Source: Streptomyces sp. NBC_00224 (GTDB lineage: Bacteria; Actinomycetota; Actinomycetes; Streptomycetales; Streptomycetaceae). Taken from it: a DNA stretch of 64,000 nt. The stretch lies in contig NZ_CP108106.1 in NCBI RefSeq assembly GCF_041435195.1, positions 8,693,001 through 8,757,000 on the forward strand. The letters run 5' to 3'. This document shows, piece after piece, positions 56,724 through 64,000 of the stretch; the stretch's first letter is position 1, and each line of letters opens with the position of its first letter. The notes below the pieces were generated by a model. The model was not told where the DNA came from. It saw nothing but the letters and a program-made list of their open reading frames with translations, and did no database searches. A program made the position numbers and the translations under genes.

Positions 56724-56858
56724 ATGAACGAATTGACGCAGGCATTCGCTGCTTCCGGGCCCTTACTCGTCGTCGTGCTTCTCCTCGCGGTGGCGCTCGC
56801 GCATCCTGACCCTGACGTCAGAGCGCGGGCGGAGCGGCTCTTTCGGCGGCTCTTCTAA
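56724..56858 (+). CDS. Small membrane peptide
   Basis: 44 aa, too short for usual ORF cut-offs. MNELTQAFAASGPLLVVVLL begins with a short helix and one membrane span (SGPLLVVVLLLAVALA), then HPDPDVRARAERLFRRLF, a basic amphipathic tail. Near-identical layouts occur in many streptomycete ICEs and prophages (family memory). It lies on the plus strand between two minus-strand phage genes. The promoter side is AT-richer than average (TTTTAATGTTACATAGCGAAAACGG). Confidence 0.55.
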   Translation: MNELTQAFAASGPLLVVVLLLAVALAHPDPDVRARAERLFRRLF

Positions 56859-56878
56859 CCACTAGGTCGGCGGCCGTG

Positions 56879-58039
56879 TCAGGGGAGGGCGCCGAGCTGC
56901 ATCGGGTCTGGGGCGGCTTGGCCGGTCTCGGTGAGAATGCGATCGACCTCCTCTCGCACGGCCGTGTCATCCCAGTCGGGATGCAGAGTGCGCACCTTGG
57001 TGTCGGTGCTCACGGCCTGCGCCTGTTGCAGCAGGGAGAGGGTCTGGGCGGTGCTCGCCGGGTCCTCGCTGACCGAGTCGCCGAAGCTCACCCGGGGCCG
57101 CTCGGGGACAAGGCCCGCGGAGTAACCGGCCGAGCGTACGGCCTGCTGCACGATCGCATCGGCTGTCGACTGGTGTTCGGCGACCCTGATCGCGAACTGC
57201 GACAGGGTGATCCCCGTTCCGGCCGACTCGGTCGGCGGGATGTTCAGGGTCTGCCAGATCTCCCGGTCGTCGTCGAACGTCGCGACCCGGCCGGGTCCTT
57301 GGTCGCGCAGGTACCCGGCCGGCACGATGAGCCGGCCACGGGCGAGGCGGATATCGCGAATCCAGCTTGACCATGTCTCGTCGAGCGCGTCCATGAGGTC
57401 ATGGAGCGGTGCGGCGTAGTCGGAGCGGCCGAACGGCGAACCGCGGTGCCTGCGGTTGGGGCGGATGTTGGGGACGTAGGCGGCGGTCAGCTCGGGTATG
57501 CCGGTCTCGATCGCGTCGCCCTCGGGGCCAAGCGAGCCAGCCGAGACGGCAGCCTCGGGATGCTCGGTCAGGGGCACCCGGGTGCCGAGCCGGTCCGGGC
57601 TTCCCTGGTAGAGGCCGTGCAGAATGCGGCCCGGCTCGTGGCGCAGCAGTGTCACCTCGTCTGCGTAGGCGACGAACGCGGTCAGACCACGCAGCCTGCC
57701 CTCGGACCGGGCGTCACTCGCCCCGATCAGGTGCACGGTGCGCCCGTGGATGACGGCGGTGGTCGCGCCCCGGGTGTGGTGAACCTCGGCCGCCGTGCCC
57801 GCGAACAACAGCGGGTCTTGAAGCGGTTCGATGACGTTGCGCTCGATCGTCGCGAACGAGCGGCCCACGATCAACAGCAGCCCAGAGGCCGGCGTTCGGC
57901 GCACCGCGAACAGGAAGCGCAGCAAGGACGCGATGGTCTTCCCGCTGCGCACGCTGCGGTGCCAAAGGTTGATGCGAGCGGTCGTCTCGCGGATCGAGCA
58001 CAGTTGCTTGTCGGATAAGGACGGGGTCGAGGTGATCAC
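56879..58039 (-). pseudogene. In-frame chimera of terminase large subunit N-terminus and portal C-terminus
   Basis: 386 aa, GTG start overlapping the terminase small-subunit stop as GTGA. Residues 1-137 are the terminase ATPase: Walker A in WHRSVRSGKTIASLL, IVGRSFATIERNVIEPL, and Walker B-like RGLTAFVAYADEVTLLRHE. From about residue 138 (near 57,628) it is a portal protein: YQGSPDRLGTRVPLTEHP, LTAAYVPNIRPNRRHRGSPF, LMDALDETWSSWIRDIRLAR, LSQFAIRVAEHQSTADAIVQ and the usual portal tail VREEVDRILTETGQ. The terminase nuclease half and the portal N-terminus are gone through one deletion that happened to keep frame. Confidence 0.85.
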
Positions 58040-58478
58040 CCCCTGTCCGCATCACCTCCCGGTGGCCCGAGCAGGGCGCGGCGAGGCGGTCGAGCATTCC
58101 CCCGGCGCGGCCGGTACTGGTGGGTCGGGCGAGCTCGGCGACCTTGGCGTGCACCTCGGTGAGCGCGCGGGCGGCGGTGGCATGGTCGCGGGCCTCGCGG
58201 GCCGTCTCGGCGACGGTGGCCTTGGCGACCTGTCCTAGCGAGCCGTCGAGTGCTTCGTCGGCAAGCAGCTCGCGTCGCACGGCAGCGTCGGCTCGTCGAG
58301 CCTCCATGGCCGCGGCTACCCGGGCACCCCCGCTGAATGAGAGGCCCAGTTCGCCGGCGATTTTTGAGATGGTCGCCGCGCTGCGCTTGATCGTGCGGGC
58401 GATCTCGTTGCGTGACTTGCCCTCGGCATGCAGCTCACGGACGCGGTTGCGATCCAGTTCACGGATCGGCCCAGCCAT
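58036..58478 (-). pseudogene. Phage terminase small subunit-like protein, frameshifted near the end
   Basis: ATG at 58478 behind GGAGGTGAGG. The N-terminus LDRNRVRELHAEGKSRNEIA, RTIKRSAATISKIAGELGLS is a helix-turn-helix that would bind the phage packaging site, followed by helices (MEARRADAAVRRELLADEAL). At MLDRLAA the frame shifts by the loss of one base. Without the shift it would end RALLGPPGGDADRG and stop at 58036-58038, overlapping the terminase-portal start. With it the reading frame runs on across the next gene. Confidence 0.7.
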
Positions 58479-58525
58479 GGCCTCACCTCCGGCGTGTCGG
58501 TCAACAGGCGAATTCGGAAGGCCGG

Positions 58526-59191
58526 ATGCACGCTAGGTATATGGGCACAGCCAACGTGGTGTTGCAATATGTGCAAGCCGTAATTTGGCCAGCACTTATT
58601 GTTGCGGCTGTCTGGATCTTTCGAAAACAGATCGGGGGACTATTGACTCGGCTTGAATCATTCGAAGGCTTTGGCGCTCGCATGGCATTCAATCAGGCCA
58701 ACAAGGGGCGCGCTGACCTTACGAGGAAAGTCAGGGAGGAACAGGAAACGCAACTTGGTGGGTCGGACTCTGGCACGAGCGGCCGGCTGCCCGAGGAACC
58801 TCATCGAGGGCGCAAGGAAGAGGAGAGTCCTCCCGACGTCTTGGCGCAGGCGCGCGAGTTGGCTGCGACGAATCCCATCGCAGGGATGGCGCTCGCGTGG
58901 TCCTATGTGCAGACAGTCGCGGCGGAGGTGCTGGGAGAAGAACTGCCGCGCCTTGCCGGTGGCGAAGTGTGGCGCCCAGAAGCAGAGTTGGTAGAACGCG
59001 GTTTGACGGGACTAAGCGCTGGCCTCTATACGGAGCTGCGGAGAATGGCCCACCTAGCAAGGGCCAAGTCCGATTTGAGCGTGTCTACCGTCGAGAGCTA
59101 TGTCGAGAGCTGCGCAACCTTGGTCCAGGAGATGAGGCGACTACCCCAAGCGAATGAGTCCGACAGGCAGCCCCCGCAATCGTTAAACTAG
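58526..59191 (+). CDS. Membrane-anchored hypothetical protein
   Basis: 221 aa from the ATG at 58526 behind GGAAGG. An ATG at 58541 is also possible. It has an N-terminal membrane span (VVLQYVQAVIWPALIVAAVW), then FRKQIGGLLTRLESFEGFGA, a charged linker, and a helical domain (VLAQARELAATNPIAGMALA, SYVQTVAAEVLGEELPRLAG, GLYTELRRMAHLARAKSDLS). The span-linker-helical layout occurs in many streptomycete proteins near mobile elements. No catalytic motif is seen. It is divergent from the terminase gene. Confidence 0.7.
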   Translation: MHARYMGTANVVLQYVQAVIWPALIVAAVWIFRKQIGGLLTRLESFEGFGARMAFNQANKGRADLTRKVREEQETQLGGSDSGTSGRLPEEPHRGRKEEESPPDVLAQARELAATNPIAGMALAWSYVQTVAAEVLGEELPRLAGGEVWRPEAELVERGLTGLSAGLYTELRRMAHLARAKSDLSVSTVESYVESCATLVQEMRRLPQANESDRQPPQSLN

Positions 59192-59664
59192 CCTGGCGTT
59201 CGGGTTTCAACGGTGAGGCGTGCCTCGGGCGTTGACGGGATTGGCGCCCCCGCCGAGCTGTGGACGACCGGGCGTGTGTCAGGGGGCAGTTTCCGGGTGC
59301 GGCAGAGGCGCTCCCGGATTAGGTAACGAAACGATAACGGCGCAACTGTTGTGGCGCCCCAACCCCGGAGGCAGCTGCCAGGCTGTTAGAACGCTCCACT
59401 TCACGAATACCAAGGGCCGCTGTCGCGTACGTCCGGCCTTCTGTGGAGCCACAGGCAGGACCAGAGGCCAGGGGCTAGCTCCCTGTCTTGTGGCCTTGCC
59501 TGGATATGAGCGCCGCGCACCGTGGTTGGGTGCGGGTCGAGACCCGACGTGTACAACGTTGCCTCTGCGACAGGCGGTCTCGGCTTCGACCACTAGACAA
59601 TGTGGTCGGGCCGAGGCTGCCCGCACTCGGTGCCGATCGCCAGGCTCGAAAGGTGACTCGGCCC
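59192..59664. other. Gap, nothing recognised
   Basis: About 470 bp without a supported gene. A stretch near 59500-59600 has a T-arm-like CGGGTCTCGACCCG on the minus strand, but it does not complete a tRNA cloverleaf. Confidence 0.35.
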
Positions 59665-59823
59665 GTGGAGACTGTTGGTTGGGCTACTGCGACGGTGGCA
59701 GCCCTGGGGGGTTGCGTGCTCGTCCTTGGCTACATTCTCGATCAAGTGCCGGTGCTTGCTGAAAAGGGCATTCGCGCCATCACAGCCGTGCGCCGACTCC
59801 GTAGGGAGTGGCAGCAGAAGTGA
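59665..59823 (+). CDS. Small single-span membrane protein
   Basis: About 52 aa from a GTG at 59665. A GTG at 59653 is an alternative. It has one membrane span (VGWATATVAALGGCVLVLGY), then LDQVPVLAEKGIRAITAVR and a basic end RLRREWQQK. Conserved context was not recognised. The start is uncertain because the ribosome site is weak. Confidence 0.4.
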   Translation: METVGWATATVAALGGCVLVLGYILDQVPVLAEKGIRAITAVRRLRREWQQK

Positions 59824-59913
59824 GTCGTAGCCAGTGGGCATCGCTCCACGGTCGGCGTCTGTAATCCGTCTGACTCCCGGCGCTCAGCGGCGCCCGGCCG
59901 TAAGGTGACCCGC

Positions 59914-60549
59914 ATGACGATCAGTTGGGGCGATGCGCCCACCTGGGTCGGCGCGGCGTTCGCTGGCGCTGCTGCGGTCGGGGCGATCTGGACTCTCGCT
60001 AGTCAGCGCCAACAGATCGGTGAGCAGCGGACGTTCATTGACGAGCAGTCTCAGTTCATGGGCGAGCAAAGGGCATTCATTCAGCGACAGTCAGAGGTGC
60101 TCGGCCTCCAGGAACGGGAGCTGGTCGCCTTGGCGGAGGAAAGAGCAAAGATGCAGGCCCAGCGAGTATCGATGCTGGCTGTCATGCGTGCAGGGCCGGA
60201 AGAGCTGTACCCGGGCATCGAGAACAGCCGTTGCTGGGAAGTCTCTGTGCAGAACAACAGCGACGAGGTGATTCGCGATGTCGACGTCCGGTGCGGCCCC
60301 TACCTGGCAGACGCTGTCTGGGACATGACCCCGGGGCGCACCGAGGACGGGAACCCGCAGCGCGTTACGGCTCCCGTTGCGGTGATCGGTCCCGGACGGT
60401 CGTCCTCGTTCTTTCTTACCCCCGGCGTGGCCACCCACATTGCGAACTATCCGCCGGTACTAGCGTTCACCGATGCCAACGGCCAGAACTGGCAGTTCGA
60501 CCACCATGGCGTGCGGTCGCGTGTTGATCAGCCAGTGTGGCCTGTGTAG
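59914..60549 (+). CDS. Membrane-anchored coiled-coil protein
   Basis: 211 aa from the ATG at 59914, with a GTG nine bases upstream. The N-terminal span (APTWVGAAFAGAAAVGAIWT) is followed by a repetitive coiled coil in which EQ.xFI..Q recurs (IGEQRTFIDEQSQF, MGEQRAFIQRQSEV). The C-terminal domain appears beta-rich and extracellular or cytoplasmic: CWEVSVQNNSDEVIRDVDVR, VAVIGPGRSSSFFLTPG and VLAFTDANGQNWQFDHHGV, reminiscent of small Ig-like domains. Function unknown. Confidence 0.75.
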   Translation: MTISWGDAPTWVGAAFAGAAAVGAIWTLASQRQQIGEQRTFIDEQSQFMGEQRAFIQRQSEVLGLQERELVALAEERAKMQAQRVSMLAVMRAGPEELYPGIENSRCWEVSVQNNSDEVIRDVDVRCGPYLADAVWDMTPGRTEDGNPQRVTAPVAVIGPGRSSSFFLTPGVATHIANYPPVLAFTDANGQNWQFDHHGVRSRVDQPVWPV

Positions 60550-60636
60550 CCACCGAGGATGGCAGCCCGGCAGCCAAGGGGCTGTCGGGCTCTCGGCGTG
60601 AAGTTAGGTTGTGTGGCACAGGTGTGTACGCACAAC

Positions 60637-60834
60637 CTAGTTGATCTTGGTGGCCTTGGCTTTGCCGAACCCGCTCGGATGGGTAGGGGAGGTGAACCGC
60701 TGGTTCGCGAGGTCGATCTGCTTTGCCTTGTCCTTCGGGTTGCCCGCGATGGTGCTGCACACCACGTCACCTGGGGCGTCGACCGGAAGGTCGGAAACGT
60801 GGTGGCGATCCCGTCCGCACTGGCCCGGTACCAA
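60637..60834 (-). pseudogene. Possible C-terminal fragment of a small protein
   Basis: A minus-strand frame ends DVVCSTIAGNPKDKAKQIDL, ANQRFTSPTHPSGFGKAKAT and KIN with a stop. The composition is natural for protein, unlike the other frames here, but no credible start or N-terminal domain is visible. It could be a real small gene whose start was missed. Confidence 0.3.
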
Positions 60835-61020
60835 CTCAGCGGTGGCGAGTACTACTTCTGCTTTCTCTCCGGCGTCGACAACACCCGTGTCGCCGGCAAC
60901 TGGCGACGAGGCTGAACACTCGGTACCCAGGGCAGCGCGCGCAGTTGGCTGGACGGCAAGCTGCCCGCCTGCAGCCTCATGTGCCTCCGCCGCCTGCGCA
61001 CCTCATTCTGAAACGATCAG

Positions 61021-64000
61021 TTAGGCCTTGCGGGCGTTGAGGAGTTCGTTGATGAGTTCGGTTGTTTTCGTTTCTGGGGAGCAGTCGAGTGTCTGGTTGA
61101 CCTGTTGCAGGCGGGTGATGGCGCTATTGAGTCCCGTACGGTTCCGGCAGGCAGCCTCCAAACGCATCCAGTCCCGGTAGAGCAGTTCGGCTGATTCGTC
61201 GGCGTTGAGGCCGGTCATGATGGCGTGGCGTGCGGCGATTGGGTCGTGGTGGGGGCCGGGGGCGGTGCGGTGGACTGCCACGGTGTGGGTGATGTCGATG
61301 ATCCGGGTGAGCATTTCCTGTTGCAGGGGCTCGGCCCACGGCAGTGGCCGGCCGGCGAACGGCGTGCCCCGCACCAGCGTGAGTGCCGTCTCGAGTTCGG
61401 TGAGGCCTGCCGGGCCGCGCGGTAGGGCGTGTTGGGCGAGGTGTAGGAAGTGGCTCCAGTCGCAGCGCACGGTCGGGGCGAGTTGGTAGGGGTCGTCGCG
61501 GGTCTTGCGTCGGGGGACGTAGAGGGTGCCCAAGGGGTCGCTGCCCAGGCAGCTGCGCAGGCCCTGGAGCCGTGTGTTGAGGGTGCGCGTGGACCACGGG
61601 TGGGCGGGGTCCATGTCGGCGCACAGGACTTCCGCGCTGCGCCCGGGCCGGAAGTAGAGCAGGGCGGCGAGTTGCTTCAGCTTCGGGCCGTGGCCGGCGC
61701 TGTCCACGCCCGCCACCTCCACGGGGCCCAGGACTCGGATTTCGGGGGTGTGCAGGTCCGGTGTGTCGCCCACCGTCGGAGCATTGTCCTCCGTGCTGGA
61801 GGGTACGGGGGCGTGGCTCTCCGTGGCCTGTGGTCCGGTGCGGGGAGTCGCGGCCGCCAGGGATGCCGGGACCCGGGCATCTGCTGCTGCGGCACCGTGG
61901 TCGGCTTCGGCACCGCGTGGCGGCGCGGCGGGGGTGGCCGGTAGGCGGAGTCCGGAGGGATCGGTGGTGGCGGCGAGCAGAGCGGGGAACACCTCGCCGT
62001 TCGTCTCCGTGGCCGCCGTCGGGCGCGGACTTGGGGGAGCGGCGGCTGTGGGCACAGCGGGTTTCTGAGGGGGTGTCGGGTCGGTCTGCTGGTGTCCGCC
62101 GGGCTCGTCCGGGACCTCCTGCCAGGCTCCTTCGGCCGGGTGGGGCGGCTGTCCGGACACTCTCAGGGCGTTGGCGATCTGCTGGTAGGCAGTGTGTTCG
62201 AGGCGCTGCACGGTGATCGTGGTGCCGGTGCAGTCGAGGGGTTGGGGTTCGTCGAGGGAGGCGTTGAGCGTTTCCGCCTGGGGGAAGTGGCCGGAGGCCG
62301 TGTTCGCCGGGGCGATCAGTGTGACGGGGAGGGAGCTGGCTCTGTCGAGGAGGTCGGCGAACTGCCAAGAGGTGTCCGGGTCCAGCGCAGATGCGCACAG
62401 CAGCACATAGGGATGATGTGCTGTGTCCGGCAGTTGGTGTGTTTCCAGCAGCCATTCGCTCAAGTCGCGCAGCGCATGGGTGGCTTGGCGCAGGTGGGTG
62501 ATCCGTGCGGTGGGCAGCAGCTGCGGTAGCTCGTCGCCGAACCCGACGGTGACGATCTCGGCGTCGGCGGCCCAGGGACTCATGGCTAGTTCGAGGGCGA
62601 CGGAGGTACAGACCTCGGTGATGTGGAGCGGGGCGCCGTCCAGCAGCAGGGCGGGTAACTGTGTGAGGTTGAGAAGCAGCAGGTCGCCCGCGGTGGCGCT
62701 GCCGATGGTGACCAGTGCGGGATAGGGCGGTGGTATGTCCTGGGCGGCTTCCTCGTCCAGGAGGGGGGCGTCAGCGGGCAGGACCCACCAGCTGTCCTGC
62801 CCGGCGGTGAAGGGCGCGACCGGTTCCTGATCGTGGTCCTCGGGCAGTACTGCGATGGTCCGGGTCCCGATCCGGGCGGCTCGCAGCACTGGCAGCGGGG
62901 CGGTGTCGTCGTGCTGCTGGGCCAGGTGGTGGGCGAGGGTGCGCAGGGCCGTATCCAGACGGGGTGCGCCGTCGGTGTCGGCGGCTGCCGACAACTGGGC
63001 CTCGGCAGTGGATGTCTGAGGGGTGATGGCGATCGTCTCGCCAGGTTTACGGCGCCGGCGCTGCAGGGTGCGGCGCAGGCCGAGCGCGCCGGTGACAGCA
63101 GCCGCGAGCAGTGCGCCGGCGCCGAGCACGGTGCGTTGGTTCAGCGGGTTGCCGGCGGAAGCCGTCGCCGGGGTGCCCTGGCCGGGAGCGGCGGGCGGGG
63201 ATGTAGGGGTGCTGGACGATTGACCTGGGGGCAGCGGCGTAGCGGTCGGGGGCGTTGTACTGGCCCGGGGCGCGGTGGAGGTGTTGGTGGGCGGCGATGC
63301 CTGCTCTTGCCCGGGCTGCGCCGGGCGAGGGGACGGCGGGCTGGCGTTCGAGGCGTGGGGAGCAGGCATGTTGGTCTGGCTCGGCGCGCGGCCGGCCCCG
63401 TCGCCTGGGCTCTGGCCCGGCTTCTGCGCACCCTCGGGTTTCTGGGTGGCTGGGGGAGCGGCCTGTCGACTGCCGGTGTCCGCGTCCCGGTCATGGTGCT
63501 GGGAAGGCTGGGCGCGTGGGGCGCTGGGCACGGTCACCTGCTGCCCCGGGTAGATGATGTCCGGGTTGGTGATCGTGGGGAGGCCGCCGGGCTGTGGTGT
63601 GCCCCGGCTGGACTCGAAGAGGCGGGGCCACTGGTTCCCGTCGCCGCGTTCCTCCGCCGCGATCTTCGACAGGGAGTCGCCCGGGTGGACCGTGACGGCG
63701 CGCTCGCCCTGGACATGAGCAGGGGTGCTATCCCCTCGGTGCGTACGGGTGCCTTCCTCGGCGCTGGTCCCGGGCATTCGGAGCTGCCAGCCGGGCTGGA
63801 GGAAGCCGTTCGTCCGGAATGGGGTGCCGTCGGCCATAGTGCGGCCCTCATTGAGCTCGGCGATCTCCCGCCACCGCTCACCGTCGCCCAACTGCTGCTC
63901 GGCGATGCCCCACAGGCTCTGGGCGGGCCGCGCCTGCCGCACGGTGTACGTCGTTCCGGCTGCCGCTGCGGGCGGCGTGCCGTGTTCGGTCTGGGTGGCC
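61021..64000 (-). CDS. LysM and BTAD domain protein, N-terminus outside the window
   Basis: At least 992 aa, and the frame is still open at the window edge. Two LysM-like peptidoglycan-binding modules are seen: YTVRQARPAQSLWGIAEQQL...GDGERWREIAELNEGR and VTVHPGDSLSKIAAEERGDG...NPDIIYPGQQVTVP. A long Pro/Ser/Thr linker leads to a membrane span (VLGAGALLAAAVTGALGLRR), then a cytoplasmic region and a C-terminal DNA-binding plus BTAD-type regulatory domain (IRVLGPVEVAGVDSAGHGPK, LKQLAALLYFRPGRSAEVLC, NTRLQGLRSCLGSDP, DWSHFLHLAQHALP, YRDWMRLEAACRNRTGLN). Such proteins are standard in conjugative and plasmid regions of streptomycetes. The arrangement suggests a wall-sensing membrane regulator (inference). 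Confidence 0.85.
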   Translation of the reverse strand, partial: ATQTEHGTPPAAAAGTTYTVRQARPAQSLWGIAEQQLGDGERWREIAELNEGRTMADGTPFRTNGFLQPGWQLRMPGTSAEEGTRTHRGDSTPAHVQGERAVTVHPGDSLSKIAAEERGDGNQWPRLFESSRGTPQPGGLPTITNPDIIYPGQQVTVPSAPRAQPSQHHDRDADTGSRQAAPPATQKPEGAQKPGQSPGDGAGRAPSQTNMPAPHASNASPPSPRPAQPGQEQASPPTNTSTAPRASTTPPTATPLPPGQSSSTPTSPPAAPGQGTPATASAGNPLNQRTVLGAGALLAAAVTGALGLRRTLQRRRRKPGETIAITPQTSTAEAQLSAAADTDGAPRLDTALRTLAHHLAQQHDDTAPLPVLRAARIGTRTIAVLPEDHDQEPVAPFTAGQDSWWVLPADAPLLDEEAAQDIPPPYPALVTIGSATAGDLLLLNLTQLPALLLDGAPLHITEVCTSVALELAMSPWAADAEIVTVGFGDELPQLLPTARITHLRQATHALRDLSEWLLETHQLPDTAHHPYVLLCASALDPDTSWQFADLLDRASSLPVTLIAPANTASGHFPQAETLNASLDEPQPLDCTGTTITVQRLEHTAYQQIANALRVSGQPPHPAEGAWQEVPDEPGGHQQTDPTPPQKPAVPTAAAPPSPRPTAATETNGEVFPALLAATTDPSGLRLPATPAAPPRGAEADHGAAAADARVPASLAAATPRTGPQATESHAPVPSSTEDNAPTVGDTPDLHTPEIRVLGPVEVAGVDSAGHGPKLKQLAALLYFRPGRSAEVLCADMDPAHPWSTRTLNTRLQGLRSCLGSDPLGTLYVPRRKTRDDPYQLAPTVRCDWSHFLHLAQHALPRGPAGLTELETALTLVRGTPFAGRPLPWAEPLQQEMLTRIIDITHTVAVHRTAPGPHHDPIAARHAIMTGLNADESAELLYRDWMRLEAACRNRTGLNSAITRLQQVNQTLDCSPETKTTELINELLNARKA

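Noticed and set aside
59500..59610. tRNA-like stretch on the minus strand (CTAGTGGTCGAAG ... CGGGTCTCGACCCG ... CCAACCA)
   Set aside because: The D- and T-arm look-alikes are present, but the 5' end does not pair with the acceptor before CCA and the T-stem has mismatches. It is not supported as a tRNA or as an attachment site.

Overview
ORGANISM. The window is high-GC actinobacterial DNA, almost certainly from Streptomyces or a close relative. The signs are GTG/TTG starts, GGAGG-type ribosome sites, a chaplin-type small secreted protein, DUF6233- and DUF2637-type proteins, a LysM/BTAD protein of the sort carried by actinomycete mobile replicons, and type I-E CRISPR repeats whose crRNA handle is GTGAACCG. 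No rRNA or convincing tRNA gene was seen. The density of broken insertion sequences suggests a chromosome arm, an integrative element or a large plasmid (inference).

LAYOUT. (1) 1-24.5 kb is a mobile-element graveyard. It holds the 3' part of a group II intron and whole or broken ISL3, IS256, IS110, IS5, IS630, IS1182, IS481 and ISAs1-type elements, interspersed with secreted proteins: a GH76 glycosidase with an in-frame stop, an endonuclease/exonuclease/phosphatase-fold protein, a Cys-less chaplin and several unknowns. (2) 24.5-32.7 kb is an accessory cluster whose DUF2637 membrane-protein gene is split by a nested pair of group II introns (a twintron). (3) 33.4-49.1 kb is a complex type I-E CRISPR-Cas region with six arrays in one orientation, a truncated and frameshifted cas3 fused to array 4, and one intact-looking operon cas3-cse1-cse2-cas7-cas5-cas6e. 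No cas1 or cas2 is present. Two copies of a small membrane-protein gene bracket the region. (4) 50-51.6 kb carries a double winged-helix protein. (5) 52.2-58.5 kb is a decayed, internally deleted siphovirus-type morphogenesis module on the minus strand: terminase small subunit, a terminase-portal chimera, minor head protein, a small RMF-like protein, scaffold, and a capsid N-terminus fused to a LysE C-terminus. (6) 58.5-64 kb has small single-span membrane proteins and a LysM-BTAD protein running off the right edge.

HOW IT WORKS TOGETHER. Cse1, Cse2, Cas7, Cas5 and Cas6e should form a complete Cascade that processes and uses crRNAs from the arrays. The only full-length Cas3 keeps its size and DEAH box, but has lost the Walker A lysine and glycines, the motif V and VI signatures, and one histidine of the HD-nuclease HH pair. 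The broken second cas3 still has both the HH pair and a perfect Walker A. The locus therefore looks like an interference complex without adaptation and with a possibly catalytically dead Cas3. This is the most interesting system in the window: a candidate for target binding or silencing without cleavage, or alternatively a system caught in decay.
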